Below, piece after piece: positions 10,301 through 20,200 of a stretch of DNA of 64,000 nucleotides. How positions within the stretch are numbered: the first letter of the stretch is position 1; each line of letters begins with the position of its first letter. A program made the position numbers and the translations under genes. The stretch covers positions 32,603,356 to 32,667,355 of the forward strand of contig OX463815.1 of assembly GCA_949825045.1 (NCBI GenBank). The letters run 5' to 3'. Under the pieces are notes generated by a model that had not been told where the DNA came from, ran no database searches, and saw only the letters and a list, made by a program, of their open reading frames with translations. Source of the stretch: Argyresthia goedartella. Lineage: Eukaryota > Arthropoda > Insecta > Lepidoptera > Argyresthiidae.

Positions 10301-11084
10301 TCCAAAGAGAACATCTCTTTTTTCGCTGAGATTTAAAATATTTTTGTTTATCCTTTAGATTATTTAGGTTTCTCGTTTTCTAGAAAGTAAACGTTTTTTC
10401 TTAGGTGGGACGACTGTAAAGCCACTTGGAAATATTTTTTGATGTATTGGAAAATCTCATCAGCTAAGTTAAGTTAAGTTAAGTTTTTCAGTAACTCATC
10501 ACGATTTACCGACTGAATGACTTTCGCCTTTGCAACAGCCTGTACATGAGTCATGCCAGGCGGGGCGGTGGGCCAGTGACGCTGGCTGTTATGACGCGCT
10601 GATCGGCCAGCACAGTACCTACTGCCGCCGTGTACGCATCTAACGTGTGGCAGCGAATAAATGAATGGTCAATGCAAGATTTGTTATTATTTCCTTGCGC
10701 TTTTAGATTCGGTTGTAGTCAGTAATGCCACTAGGTAGACCACACGCAGATAGCATGTCTACATAAGTCTACGAAATAGCCTACTATAGTATGTGAAATC
10801 GAACAGACACCTTTTTGGTAGTTTTAAGAAGGCTTATATGCCAAAACAAGGTAGCAGCAAAATCATATAAGACGGATCTATACAACGTGTTAATGAATAA
10901 ACGCATAATGATAAACTAGTTAGTTCACAATCACGAGCAGAGTAGAGTTCAGTGACTTTAACTATAGGTCATATTCTTTAAGAAAAAACGTTATTGTTGT
11001 TGTCTTGTCTATTTATTGCTAAGCTAACTTAGGCGCAAACGTCAGTTTAACTGACCCTTGCCTATACTCTACTCAGTTGATAAC
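10301..11084. other. Non-coding stretch
   Basis: No gene seen. Holds a GC-rich patch at 10555-10640 and a short (AGTTA)n run near 10462-10480. Confidence 0.45.
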
Positions 11085-11394
11085 TTAGTTGATCAACTAA
11101 CGCGGTAGTTGATCAACTATCGACAGATAATAAACCAGACCGACAGTGATTAGAATTTTCGTTTCTTTTGTTCTTACAGGTCAACCTAACACGAAGACTA
11201 TTTGGGGGGTCGCTGCGCTCGCCCCCAAATAGTCTTCACCTAAGCTACCGCAGTGTTTGCCTTGGTATTTCGTTTACAATTCAATTTTAAACCAGTTTAC
11301 TATATAACGGTTTAAACCGTTAATTGATCAACTAACGCGTAATATAGTAAGCAGTACGCTACAGTTTTCTATCTGTCGATAGTTGACCAACTTA
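11085..11394. mobile_element. MITE B with hairpin module
   Basis: Arms GTTGATCAACTATCGACAGA (about 11108) and TATCTGTCGATAGTTGACCA (11370-11389) are inverted copies. A second pair of GTTGATCAACTAA/AATTGATCAACTAA blocks lies at 11088 and 11322. The centre has CAACCTAACACGAAG, then a perfect 16-bp stem (GAAGACTATTTGGGGG), then CACCTAAGCTACCGCAG. The module matches MITEs A, C and D but has a different stem sequence. No ORF. Confidence 0.7.
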
Positions 11395-12050
11395 CGAGAA
11401 AAAAAAAACGTTATTTTATCAAATGATGGTTTTGACTATCTTACGGTAACAAAAATAAGCCCACACGGGTGGCCGCTACCGCCCCGGCGCCCGCCAGCCG
11501 GCTTATCTTTGCAAAAATGAAACCTGATGTCGTTTTCTTTATATATTTGTAAAAAAGATACAATATCTGCGTCACGGTTGCGTCGGCAGAAACATCGAGT
11601 GAGGGAGTGCAAATCACGGAAGAGGAAGGGGTAGGGGTTATTGTGAAGGGTGCGGGGGATCTCTTTGTCTGGTTGTTATTTGTTTTATTTAGTCCGTCAG
11701 TGCATTAGCACGCACAGAATGCAGAAAGATAACTACCTGCGTTCCGGGCGCGAGCGATTGCGCCGCGCGTGCCACGCAATGGCATTTTGATACACAAATG
11801 CACAATGTAATGACAGTGTCAATTAAGCTGTCGGTGTACTTTGAGAGGTTTGGGTGTCTCACCGAACAATGCTAGCAGCTACACAGCGACTGCTACTTTC
11901 ACACAAACGAACCATGTAGGTACAGTACCTAGATTTGGAGTGCATTCAGTTCGCGCGCGGCATGGAGTGTAGGTACAATAAGTCGGAAATTATCTATGCA
12001 TTTGAAGCGAATGCCCGTCCCGCGCTCTCGTCCCGTTTCGTACAGGCCGT
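11395..12050. other. GC-richer non-coding stretch
   Basis: Contains CpG-rich patches (11465-11505, 11560-11640, 11745-11785). No gene or clear repeat boundary recognised. Confidence 0.4.
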
Positions 12051-12152
12051 GCCAAGTTTCTGTGACTCTGAGCGAGCGGTGACGCTCTTTCACTCATAGA
12101 TGGGGTGAATGAGAGAGAGGTACCGCTCGCTCAGAGCCAAAGAAACTTGGCG
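12051..12152. repeat. About 45-bp inverted repeat
   Basis: GCCAAGTTTCTGTGACTCTG at 12051 pairs imperfectly with the segment ending CAAAGAAACTTGGC at 12151. GAGCGAGCGGT and ACCGCTCGCTC are perfect inner arms. The loop holds GATGGGGTGAAT. MITE-like. Confidence 0.8.
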
Positions 12153-12177
12153 CGAACTCTACTTACCCCATCGCTAG

Positions 12178-12622
12178 TTGTCACTAAAATTGCACGCGAA
12201 AATAATTCTACCCGTCACCAGGGTGACCAACCATAAATTTACGAATTACTTAATGAGACTGCCACGCAGTAAAATAAAAATACTAACAAGCCTTATTACA
12301 GGCCATTGTACACTAAACAAACACTTGACAATTACAGGTGCAACGGACAGCCCCCTGTGCAGGGGGTGCATGGAAGTGGATGAAACAGTAGAGCATATGC
12401 TACTGGCATGTCCATCCACAACAGAAACCAGGATGGCTATCCTAGGAGACACAACAAACACCCACGAGCTCCTAGAACACCCAGGCCTCCTTCTCCAGCT
12501 GGTACAGGAGTTGGGATGGCTGAAGTAGATGTGCAGGCGAAGGGGACATGCACAAAGACCCCGTTCAAGTGGGCCAGGTGCAGGCACTACAACCCCCTTG
12601 TAGAAGATAGAAGATAGATAGA
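12178..12622 (+). pseudogene. LINE 3' end: C-terminal CCHC-like region and tail
   Basis: The frame 12178-12528 encodes LITGHCTLNKHLTITG, then SPLCRGCMEVDETVEHMLLACP, the C-terminal region of LINE ORF2 proteins that end with an RNase H and zinc-like segment (I/R1/LOA-type arrangement). A short 3' UTR and a (GAAGATA)n-type tail (12603-12620) follow. Everything upstream is missing, as expected for 5' truncation. Confidence 0.75.
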
Positions 12623-12743
12623 ATTCTACCCGTCCTGTCAAAACTATACTGGTTTCAGTCATTGTAAGTAAAACGGTCCTATTAGTAAAGAGTGTCGGTA
12701 TATTAATTTTGTTCATGGAGAATAGCCCTTTAAATACTTACCA

Positions 12744-12780
12744 ACTTATTCTGCGACATGACTCATGTCGCAGAATAAGT
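12744..12780. repeat. 18-bp palindromic hairpin
   Basis: ACTTATTCTGCGACATGA and its exact reverse complement are separated by one base. Confidence 0.95.
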
Positions 12781-12783
12781 TTT

Positions 12784-12816
12784 CAACCAACACTCATGTC
12801 ACATGAGTGTTGGTTG
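12784..12816. repeat. 16-bp palindromic hairpin, adjacent to the previous one
   Basis: CAACCAACACTCATGT and its exact reverse complement are separated by one base. Only three bases separate it from the preceding hairpin, and both have CATG near their centres. Confidence 0.95.
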
Positions 12817-13090
12817 ACCTCTAGATAACATCACAGAGTATTCAACTTTCAACTAAGAAGAACCTAACAGTGAACCATAATAAATTATATACTCTTTGCA
12901 GTGAACACAACATTTCCAATCTTTCATACGATCAAACGTGCAAAATAATGTAATGTAAATAAAATATATTATTATATGTCTGTGAAATAAACAAACAAAC
13001 AAGAGTAGCACATAGATACGACCCAGACAAACCATTATCACAAGATTTGAAAATAAACGATTTGTAACCACATAGCTGAATCATAAGACA

Positions 13091-13573
13091 ATGTGCCTCC
13101 AACTGATAACAGCCCCAATCCAGATTATATCAGGCCTGGTCTGTGCTGTTTCCCGCTTCCTCCTGACGTTGGTATTCATCATAGAGAACACCCTGCGATC
13201 CATCGCCTTACAAATATACACATGTATTAACCTATGTCTGCAACTATGCTCTATTATACCGGTTTGCTGCGCATTCCTTTACACCTCCCAACTGACAAGC
13301 CTCTTCTGCTGCAGAAGCGGTAGTGGCTTTTGTAATAAAGGCAGTAGTTGCATCGGCTCTCTGGCATGCCTTGTCATAATCGCCTTGATACTCTACTTCT
13401 GTGGCACGCTTGACAAGATCTTCAAATGGCTGGGCTACGTGAGGAGGGGTGATACGAGGAAATCGTATGAGAGGTTGATTTTTGGCACAGTCACAGCTTC
13501 TGCGAATAATGGTACGTCTGCAAAAATTGCAACCGTGCAGCCAGAGGTAACGATGAACTACAGCCATTTTTAG
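13091..13573 (+). CDS. Unassigned 160-residue cysteine-rich membrane protein
   Basis: I do not recognise this protein. The intronless frame opens at ATG 13091 and stops with TAG. Hydrophobic segments lie at about residues 10-31, 37-66 and 87-105, with clustered cysteines (for example VCCAF, LFCCRSGSGFC) and a polar C-terminal tail of about 45 residues. Three membrane spans or a hairpin-like insertion are plausible. AATAAA follows 99 bp after the stop. The gene converges on the terminal exon of the 27-kDa glycoprotein-like gene 0.5 kb downstream. No transposon motifs were seen. It could be a lineage-restricted host gene; an opposite-strand 107-codon frame (13567-13244) is the alternative but has no recognisable features. 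Confidence 0.45.
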   Translation: MCLQLITAPIQIISGLVCAVSRFLLTLVFIIENTLRSIALQIYTCINLCLQLCSIIPVCCAFLYTSQLTSLFCCRSGSGFCNKGSSCIGSLACLVIIALILYFCGTLDKIFKWLGYVRRGDTRKSYERLIFGTVTASANNGTSAKIATVQPEVTMNYSHF

Positions 13574-13671
13574 TCTTGTTCCCAGGAATGGAGAATAGTG
13601 GACGGTCCAGACGCTCTAAATCCGATTTAGGCTAATCGTTACTATATTTTTGTATACTTAGGTATCTACTT

Positions 13672-13677
13672 AATAAA
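13672..13677 (+). terminator. Poly(A) signal AATAAA for the 160-residue ORF
   Basis: Canonical AATAAA on the plus strand 99 bp past the TAG. Confidence 0.5.
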
Positions 13678-13689
13678 ATAACATGACTA

Positions 13690-14085
13690 AGACCAGTAGT
13701 ACCTATCAATCCCCTGTTCTATGCTTTAGAAAAAGGCCCAAGGTTTCTACACATTGAAAAAACATGGGCACAATAACTGGGATCTGAATTTTAGACGTCA
13801 TCGGTGGCGCTCTGGATGCATATGCATTGTATTCCAGCGAAGTGAACAGATAATGTAACGTTGTTGTAAGTACGAGTCTTATGTGAAGTGAAGGAAATGT
13901 GCAGAAAAGATATCAATAGGGTACCTAATTATTACACTGGCAAGACCTGCAGTACACTAACATCCTAAGTAAATGAATAACACATTATGTACGGCATTTT
14001 GCGCCCTTCGGCAGAATCGATACACTAAAGCTATTTATTTTACATAGGAAAGTTGGGCCCCAAATGAAATGGAAAGACTGAAACT
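13690..14085. other. Intergenic spacer between convergent genes
   Basis: No coding or repeat signal recognised. Confidence 0.4.
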
Positions 14086-14104
14086 AAATCAGTATTTTAA
14101 ATTT

Positions 14105-14110
14105 TTTATT
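14105..14110 (-). terminator. Poly(A) signal of the glycoprotein gene
   Basis: AATAAA on the minus strand, 82 bp past the TGA of the proposed last exon. Confidence 0.55.
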
Positions 14111-14191
14111 GCATTATCAGCAAAACATCACAAGTACGAATGGAACTTCTGAAAGGTGGAATGTCCTCAACTATTTTCAGCACTAGCAGCT

Positions 14192-14203
14192 TCAGTTCGT
14201 CTT
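14192..14203 (-). CDS. Glycoprotein gene exon 7 (three codons plus stop)
   Basis: A pyrimidine-rich acceptor (TTTTTGTTTCAG) is followed in phase 0 by Lys-Thr-Asn-stop. A short 3' UTR then reaches AATAAA at 14110-14105. The combination fits a terminal exon, but RNA evidence is lacking and the coding part is too short to test by homology. Confidence 0.6.
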   Translation of the reverse strand, partial: KTN

Positions 14204-17200
14204 CTGAAACAAAAATAAAAGAAACTTTATACAAATATTTATTAAAGATCTTTGAAGAGAAATGTAGTTCAGTGGCATCAGAACCAATGAAAAATTTGCA
14301 CAGAAACCTTTCATGAAATGCGTAACTTTCCTAGGCCACTCCATTTAATATTTTTTTGTTATCGACTGGCCGGAAAAGAAAAAATAATGAAATAACAATT
14401 AATAGTTATTTGGGTCTCAAGGGAGCAAAATGATGTTTTTACGGCGAGGGCGGTACATTGAACCCTCAGCGTAAAAAAGGATTCAAGCGTTAACGCTCAT
14501 GACGAAAATAATTTTGCTCCTGAGTGACACATACAACTTTTCGCCGAAGTTCTACGGCTATTTTTACGTTCTTGAATTGAACCTTAGGTAACTAACAGGT
14601 GTCATCACGCCGAAGTTAGGTTAATACTGTTCAAGTCCTTTTGGTAGGCTTCCGTGGAGACATGGGTCCAACGTAGAGGCCCCTTTCTGACTATTTATTT
14701 AAAACGAATATGTGGTGTGGTGCACCCATTGGGTCTGTCCTCGAATATACTCGCACCAAAGGTGCACCCAAAGAACATTATTGCCAGGTGCACAAGTCTG
14801 TTGCAAAATGAAGGCGGAACTAACGAATGGGCTATAAGTTTACAATTTCCGATGAAATAGTAAGTCCAGGGTATCTCTGAGATTATGGGACCTGCCTGAA
14901 TTAACTTTCAATAGTAAAATAAAAATAGACAGACGGTGATTCGCCGTCCAATAATTAGGCCCCCCCTACAGCCGACGTAAAAATGAGGGCAAGGTGGAAA
15001 CAAAATCGTCTGTACAGCTAGGTTGGAGAGGAGAGGTAAAACTGGACTTTAAGCAACGATTTCTTGTACCCTCAGGGTCCCACTACGTACACCCACTCGC
15101 CATCTTACGTTTCACATCTACTTTTCAAGTGTATATGTCACCGGAAAATAATACGATCCGCAAGTTTATAAATTTCCTAATTTTTTTTCCGCAAGTTTAT
15201 AAATATACTAACCTAACCTAACCTAACCTAACATAACCTAACCTAACCTAACCTAGCCGGAATAATCTAGAAGGAAGTTTATAAATTTCCTAGGAAATTT
15301 ATAAACTTGCGGATCGTATGATTTTCCGGTGACATATACACCAGATAAGCCGGTGCACCTCTAACGAGCTTGCCTCTCTCCTCTCACTGGCCGGTTGAGG
15401 CAGGAGCAAGAGGTGCCGTCTTGATTCAGATTCAGATTCATTTATTTGCTTATGATTTAGGTGGTAAGAGTTCTTAAATAACATGTTGTTCCTTAATCAA
15501 CTATATATTAATTAAAGCATGCAAATATTTTAGTTATAAAATTATAATTATTATTTACAGTACGCTTTAGTCATTTTCTTTTGATTTCTTAGTATAAAAA
15601 ACTTACTTAATGAATACAAATTATGCTGCAGTAACCACGAGAAGAGCTTAAGTTTGAAGAGATTTGTTGGTAGATGTTTTAGGTCATCTGGTACTTTGTT
15701 ATATATTTTGACGCTCATTGCGTAACAATTATTTTGATATATTTGCGGTTCGTGGCTTGTGATCAAGAACTAGTCTCTTTGGTTTCCTAGTATTTCTTGG
15801 GTACTTTTGTTCAACAAACAAGGTAATGGTATATTTAGTTTAGGGAATAGCGGCTTGCACGACTCCCGTGGTGCAGCTCTCACCATGGCCTGTATACATT
15901 TCTTTTGGATGATGAACGCTCTGCTGAAATCTGTACTATTTCCCCATAGAATTATACCATACCTAAGTATTGATTCAACATAACCGTGGTATGCAGCCAG
16001 TGTTGTTTGTTGAGTCGTGGTTTTTCTGAACTTGGAGAGAACATATACAAACAGATTAATTTTGTTATATACTTGCGCAATGTGCGGTTTCCAATTTAGG
16101 TTATTGTCAATTGCAATACCTAAAAATATAATATCTTCACTTTTAATTATTTGATTTTTATAGTTTATAATCATGCCATTCACATTATTAAAATTCATTA
16201 GATTTGTCTTATTAACATTTATTTGTAGATTATTATCATTAAGCCAGTCAACTACCTTTTCTATAGTTATATGTATGTCAGATTTGTGAATGTCAAGTAA
16301 ATTATTATTCGTATTATCATTGTTTTTATTAAGATTATTATCGAAATTTGTTGTATGTATGTCAGTTTTGTGGATGTCAATTGAATTGTTATTAGGACTG
16401 GGATAGTTTTTAATGAGATTATAATTGGCATTAGAATGACTGTTCTTTGTATTAGTCACAATGATAGATATGTCATCCGCAAATAAAATTGATTGGTGGT
16501 ATGTGAATTGAATGAATAACAGTGGCACTAGAACACTCCCCTGAGGCACCCCATATTTATTTGTTTTATATTTTGACTCATATGTCCGTTCTATGTCCTT
16601 ATCGTCTAGCCTATTTATGTGAACACTTTGTTGTCTATTTTGTAGATAGGTTTGGATCCATTGTACTGGTGGTCCTCGTATACCATGTTGCTCCAGTTTG
16701 TTTAGCAACAGCTCATGAGACACAAAATCAAATGCCTTAGTCATGTCGAAGAACAGGACTTAGGTGTTTTGTTTTAAATCGTAACTTTTAGCTACACTTG
16801 CTACTAAATTGAATGCTGCTAGGGTAGTCGACTTCGGTTTTTGGAAACCAAATTGTTCTTTTTTGATAGTTCCCTATTTGTAAAAGTAGTCACTAAGTCT
16901 ACTCGCCATTGCTTTCTCAAAGATTTTAGAAAATATTGGGATTAGAGTAACTGGACGGTAGTTTCCAGCTGTGTCTCTATCACCTTTTTTATAAAGCGGT
17001 TTACCTATAGAGCGCTGTAGTTTTTCCGAAAAGCTACCTTTTTCAAATGATATCATTTATCATGTGAGCAAGAACCGGGCTTACAGAGTAGCGGCAATCT
17101 TTAATAATTTGGGTTCTTATTTCATCATAGCCAGTTGCTTGAGTATTTTTAAGTGTGACAATAATCTTCCTTATCTCTAGTTCATCTACTGGTTTTAAGA

Positions 17201-20200
17201 AAAAACTAGAACCATTATTGTTGCAGTTTTGTAAGCATTTCTTCTTAATGTTAGTGTTGGTTTTATTTGTCATGTCAATAAGATATTTTTTTAAAAAGTT
17301 CGCTATTTGGAGTGGATCAGTTACTATCTTGTCGTTTTCTTTAATGCTATTTATATTTTCATACTCCCTTTCTATATGTGTCACATCTTTTATTATTCTC
17401 CACGAAGCTTTGCATATATTCTTACTTCCTAAAACCACTTTACTGTTTTGTACTCTTTGAGCTTGTGATATACATTTCTTTAGCAGTCTAGTGTATGTAC
17501 TTATCGTATCCTAATTTATTTTGTATTGATTTATGATTATAGTATTTATATCGAAGAGTTCTTTTTGTTTTACAACTTATTTTCAATCCTCGTGATATCC
17601 ATTTCAGCTTCGTTGTTGAGTTTATTTTAACCTTTATTTTTGGAAAACATAGTTCATAAAAAAAAATACAGTTCATGAAATATTTTAAATGCCAAGTTGA
17701 TCTCTGGTTCATCATAGACCTTATTAAACGATAATTGTGCAATCGCGTCCTGAAATTTCCTGAGATTATCTTTGTCAAAGTTTCTTTTTATAATAAACCA
17801 AGACTTTCTTGTAGAGGCTTTTGATTCTACCTTGAAGGTATTTGCGCTGTGTCATGGTCTGATAAAGCTAGAGGCAGTGTTTGCCCCTGCGAGTCTTTAA
17901 TATTACTAAATATAAGGTCCAGACAAGAGTTCTCTCTTGTCGGTGTATTAATTAGTGTTTTCAAATTATGACCATCCATTATCTCTAATAATTCTTGGTA
18001 TATTTATTGTGTACTAAAATGTTAATATTTATATCCCCTGTAATAATAACATTATATTTTTCTTTCTTGCTTAAAGTGTGTAGAAGGTTGTTTAGTTTTT
18101 CGAAAAACATTTCTATTTTGAATTTATGAGTTCTAAATGAATACAAGCAGATAATAATCAGTTTATGTTTTGATATTTCAACTCCACAGCATTCAAATAT
18201 ATTCGGTATAGCCGTATTTTGGACCCAAGATAGTTCCCTAGTTTCTATTTCATTTTTTGTATAGATACAGGTTCCCCCTCTTTTTTATTTCTTGAGAATG
18301 ATGTTGCCATTTTGTAATTTATAAGTTTTACGAGATGTTCCTGCCCCGCTTGAATAAATGTTTCTGATAAGCAGATTACGTCTGGTTCCTCTTTCCTTTC
18401 GTTCATTTCTTGCATCGTAATTCTACTATCTCTTTCTTGGAATTTATACTCTGTATATTCTGGTGCAATACTCTAAACTTAAATTTTTCGGGCTCATGTT
18501 TTGATTGTCAGATGTTTGATATTATAGTTGAACAATTCTTGTGAATTTGAATTGTCTCTTTTATTTCTTTCTCGATCGATCGTGCCTTTTTTAGGGAGAT
18601 TGTTCTGGTTTGTTTGTTGTTTGTGGCTTTGTGTTTTCGTATTAATATTAGTATTGACGGTTCTACACGACATTTTTTGTTTTATTAGTTCTTCATAGTC
18701 TCGTTGGTCTACCACTGCATTAATTTTACTACAAGTGTTTTTGAAATGCATATACTTTGATTCCGCATCAATGAACGTGCATTTCGGAATTTTTTTACAT
18801 ATCAGTTTTAAAGAACTATTTAATTTTCTTTCATTTAAGTAATCGCTCTTATGTATACCTAAAACTAAGACCTGCTTATCTTTTAGAGATTTCAATGCCG
18901 CGCTAAGTTCTATCTTGACCATCATGGTGTTTGAATCATGTTCTCCCACTGATAGGACAATCTTGTCATTTTCTGTTATTGACTTGATGCCATGGATTGA
19001 CTCGCATATTTCCGTAGTTGAAGCCTTCGTCTTAACCGTGGAAGTTATGTTATATTTTCCATGACAGCTGTCTTGTCTTGATTCTATCAGTCTCGATGCC
19101 ATTCCCGCACATTGCCTACCACATACGATGTAAAAATGTCTTTGCTTCATTTTATCTTCTAACTTAGAAGTTCTTTTTTTTGTGATTGATTTGTGGGCGA
19201 GTCGAACGAGTTCTCTATTTTTTTCTCTGCCTGTATTTTAGCTAAAGGTGTAATGGCGTTCTTGTCTTCGTTGGGTTCTCTCCGGCCGCAGTTGGCCGGA
19301 GACGAGTGCCTACGCTACACCCTGGATCGGGTCCGTGGGTGGCTCCGCAAGAGCTCGCCACAAGCTGCCCTTATTGCGGTTCGTTACGAAGATACCATTC
19401 TTGAGAAGTATCTTCGTACAGAACCGCATTCGAGTAGTGATTGACTGAAATTTTGATAGTGCGATCCCGTATCAAAAAGATCCCACTTTATGATGCGTAT
19501 TTTCGGGAGGGATTCTAATGACTGCTTCTTTGTTTACACAATTTTTGAGCCGAATAGATAGGCACAAGTAGATGGTAACACCCAAATGCTCTGAGATAGG
19601 TATGAGATTTCATACTATATTATGATATATAATATTTTGGTACATATACATATAGGTATAGGTAGTGGGATGTCCCATCATGTGTACCAAATGTATCATA
19701 CATGATCTCTAGTGCCTAGCCAAATCGTGCAAGGTTTATTGGGACTCTTTGTCTTTAATTAATTTAGTATCTCATATTAATAAATAATTGAATAGTAATA
19801 TAATAGAGTTCAAGAAGCTATGAAAAAATCTCGGCTGGTTTAGCCCGAACTGGAGTGAACAGGTACCAAAATAATGATATACTTATATGGTGGCTAGATA
19901 CAGAATGTACTTACAACGATGCTCTTGCAGGGCGAGCCCTTACGGACGAACTTGAAGAGGGCCTCCGCCATGTTCGCCGGTGTCGGCGTTGAGCAACCCT
20001 CCAGCTCCTTCACCACGCACGCGGAAAGGCCATCGAACTTGGCGCACTGCTCCTGTGACCAAACGGGAATATTAGAAATTCCTCGGGGCATGGCTCCACT
20101 ATCAAAACATAAACATGTACATACAGGCACATACTTTGCTTCTGGACCCACACTAGGATACTGTGTCAGGGGTACCACAAACAGCGACTTCACACACTTA

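Larger units (their letters stand above)
15418..19450 (-). mobile_element. CR1-like LINE, nearly full length but decayed
   Basis: Minus-strand element in the last intron of the glycoprotein gene, in the same orientation as the gene. It has an ORF1-like frame (19150-18494), a badly decayed endonuclease region (about 18480-17780), RT (17450-15770), a C-terminal region with YNKVPDDLKHLPTNLFK (15766-15551), and a terminal GAATCT microsatellite tail (about 15420-15441). The 5' limit is estimated. Confidence 0.8.

Noticed and set aside
13244..13567. 107-codon minus-strand ORF
   Set aside because: Shadow of the plus-strand 160-codon membrane ORF; no recognisable features.
19193..19444. Plus-strand 83-codon ORF
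   Set aside because: Lies opposite the 5' end of the minus-strand LINE and contains a hairpin; no family recognised.
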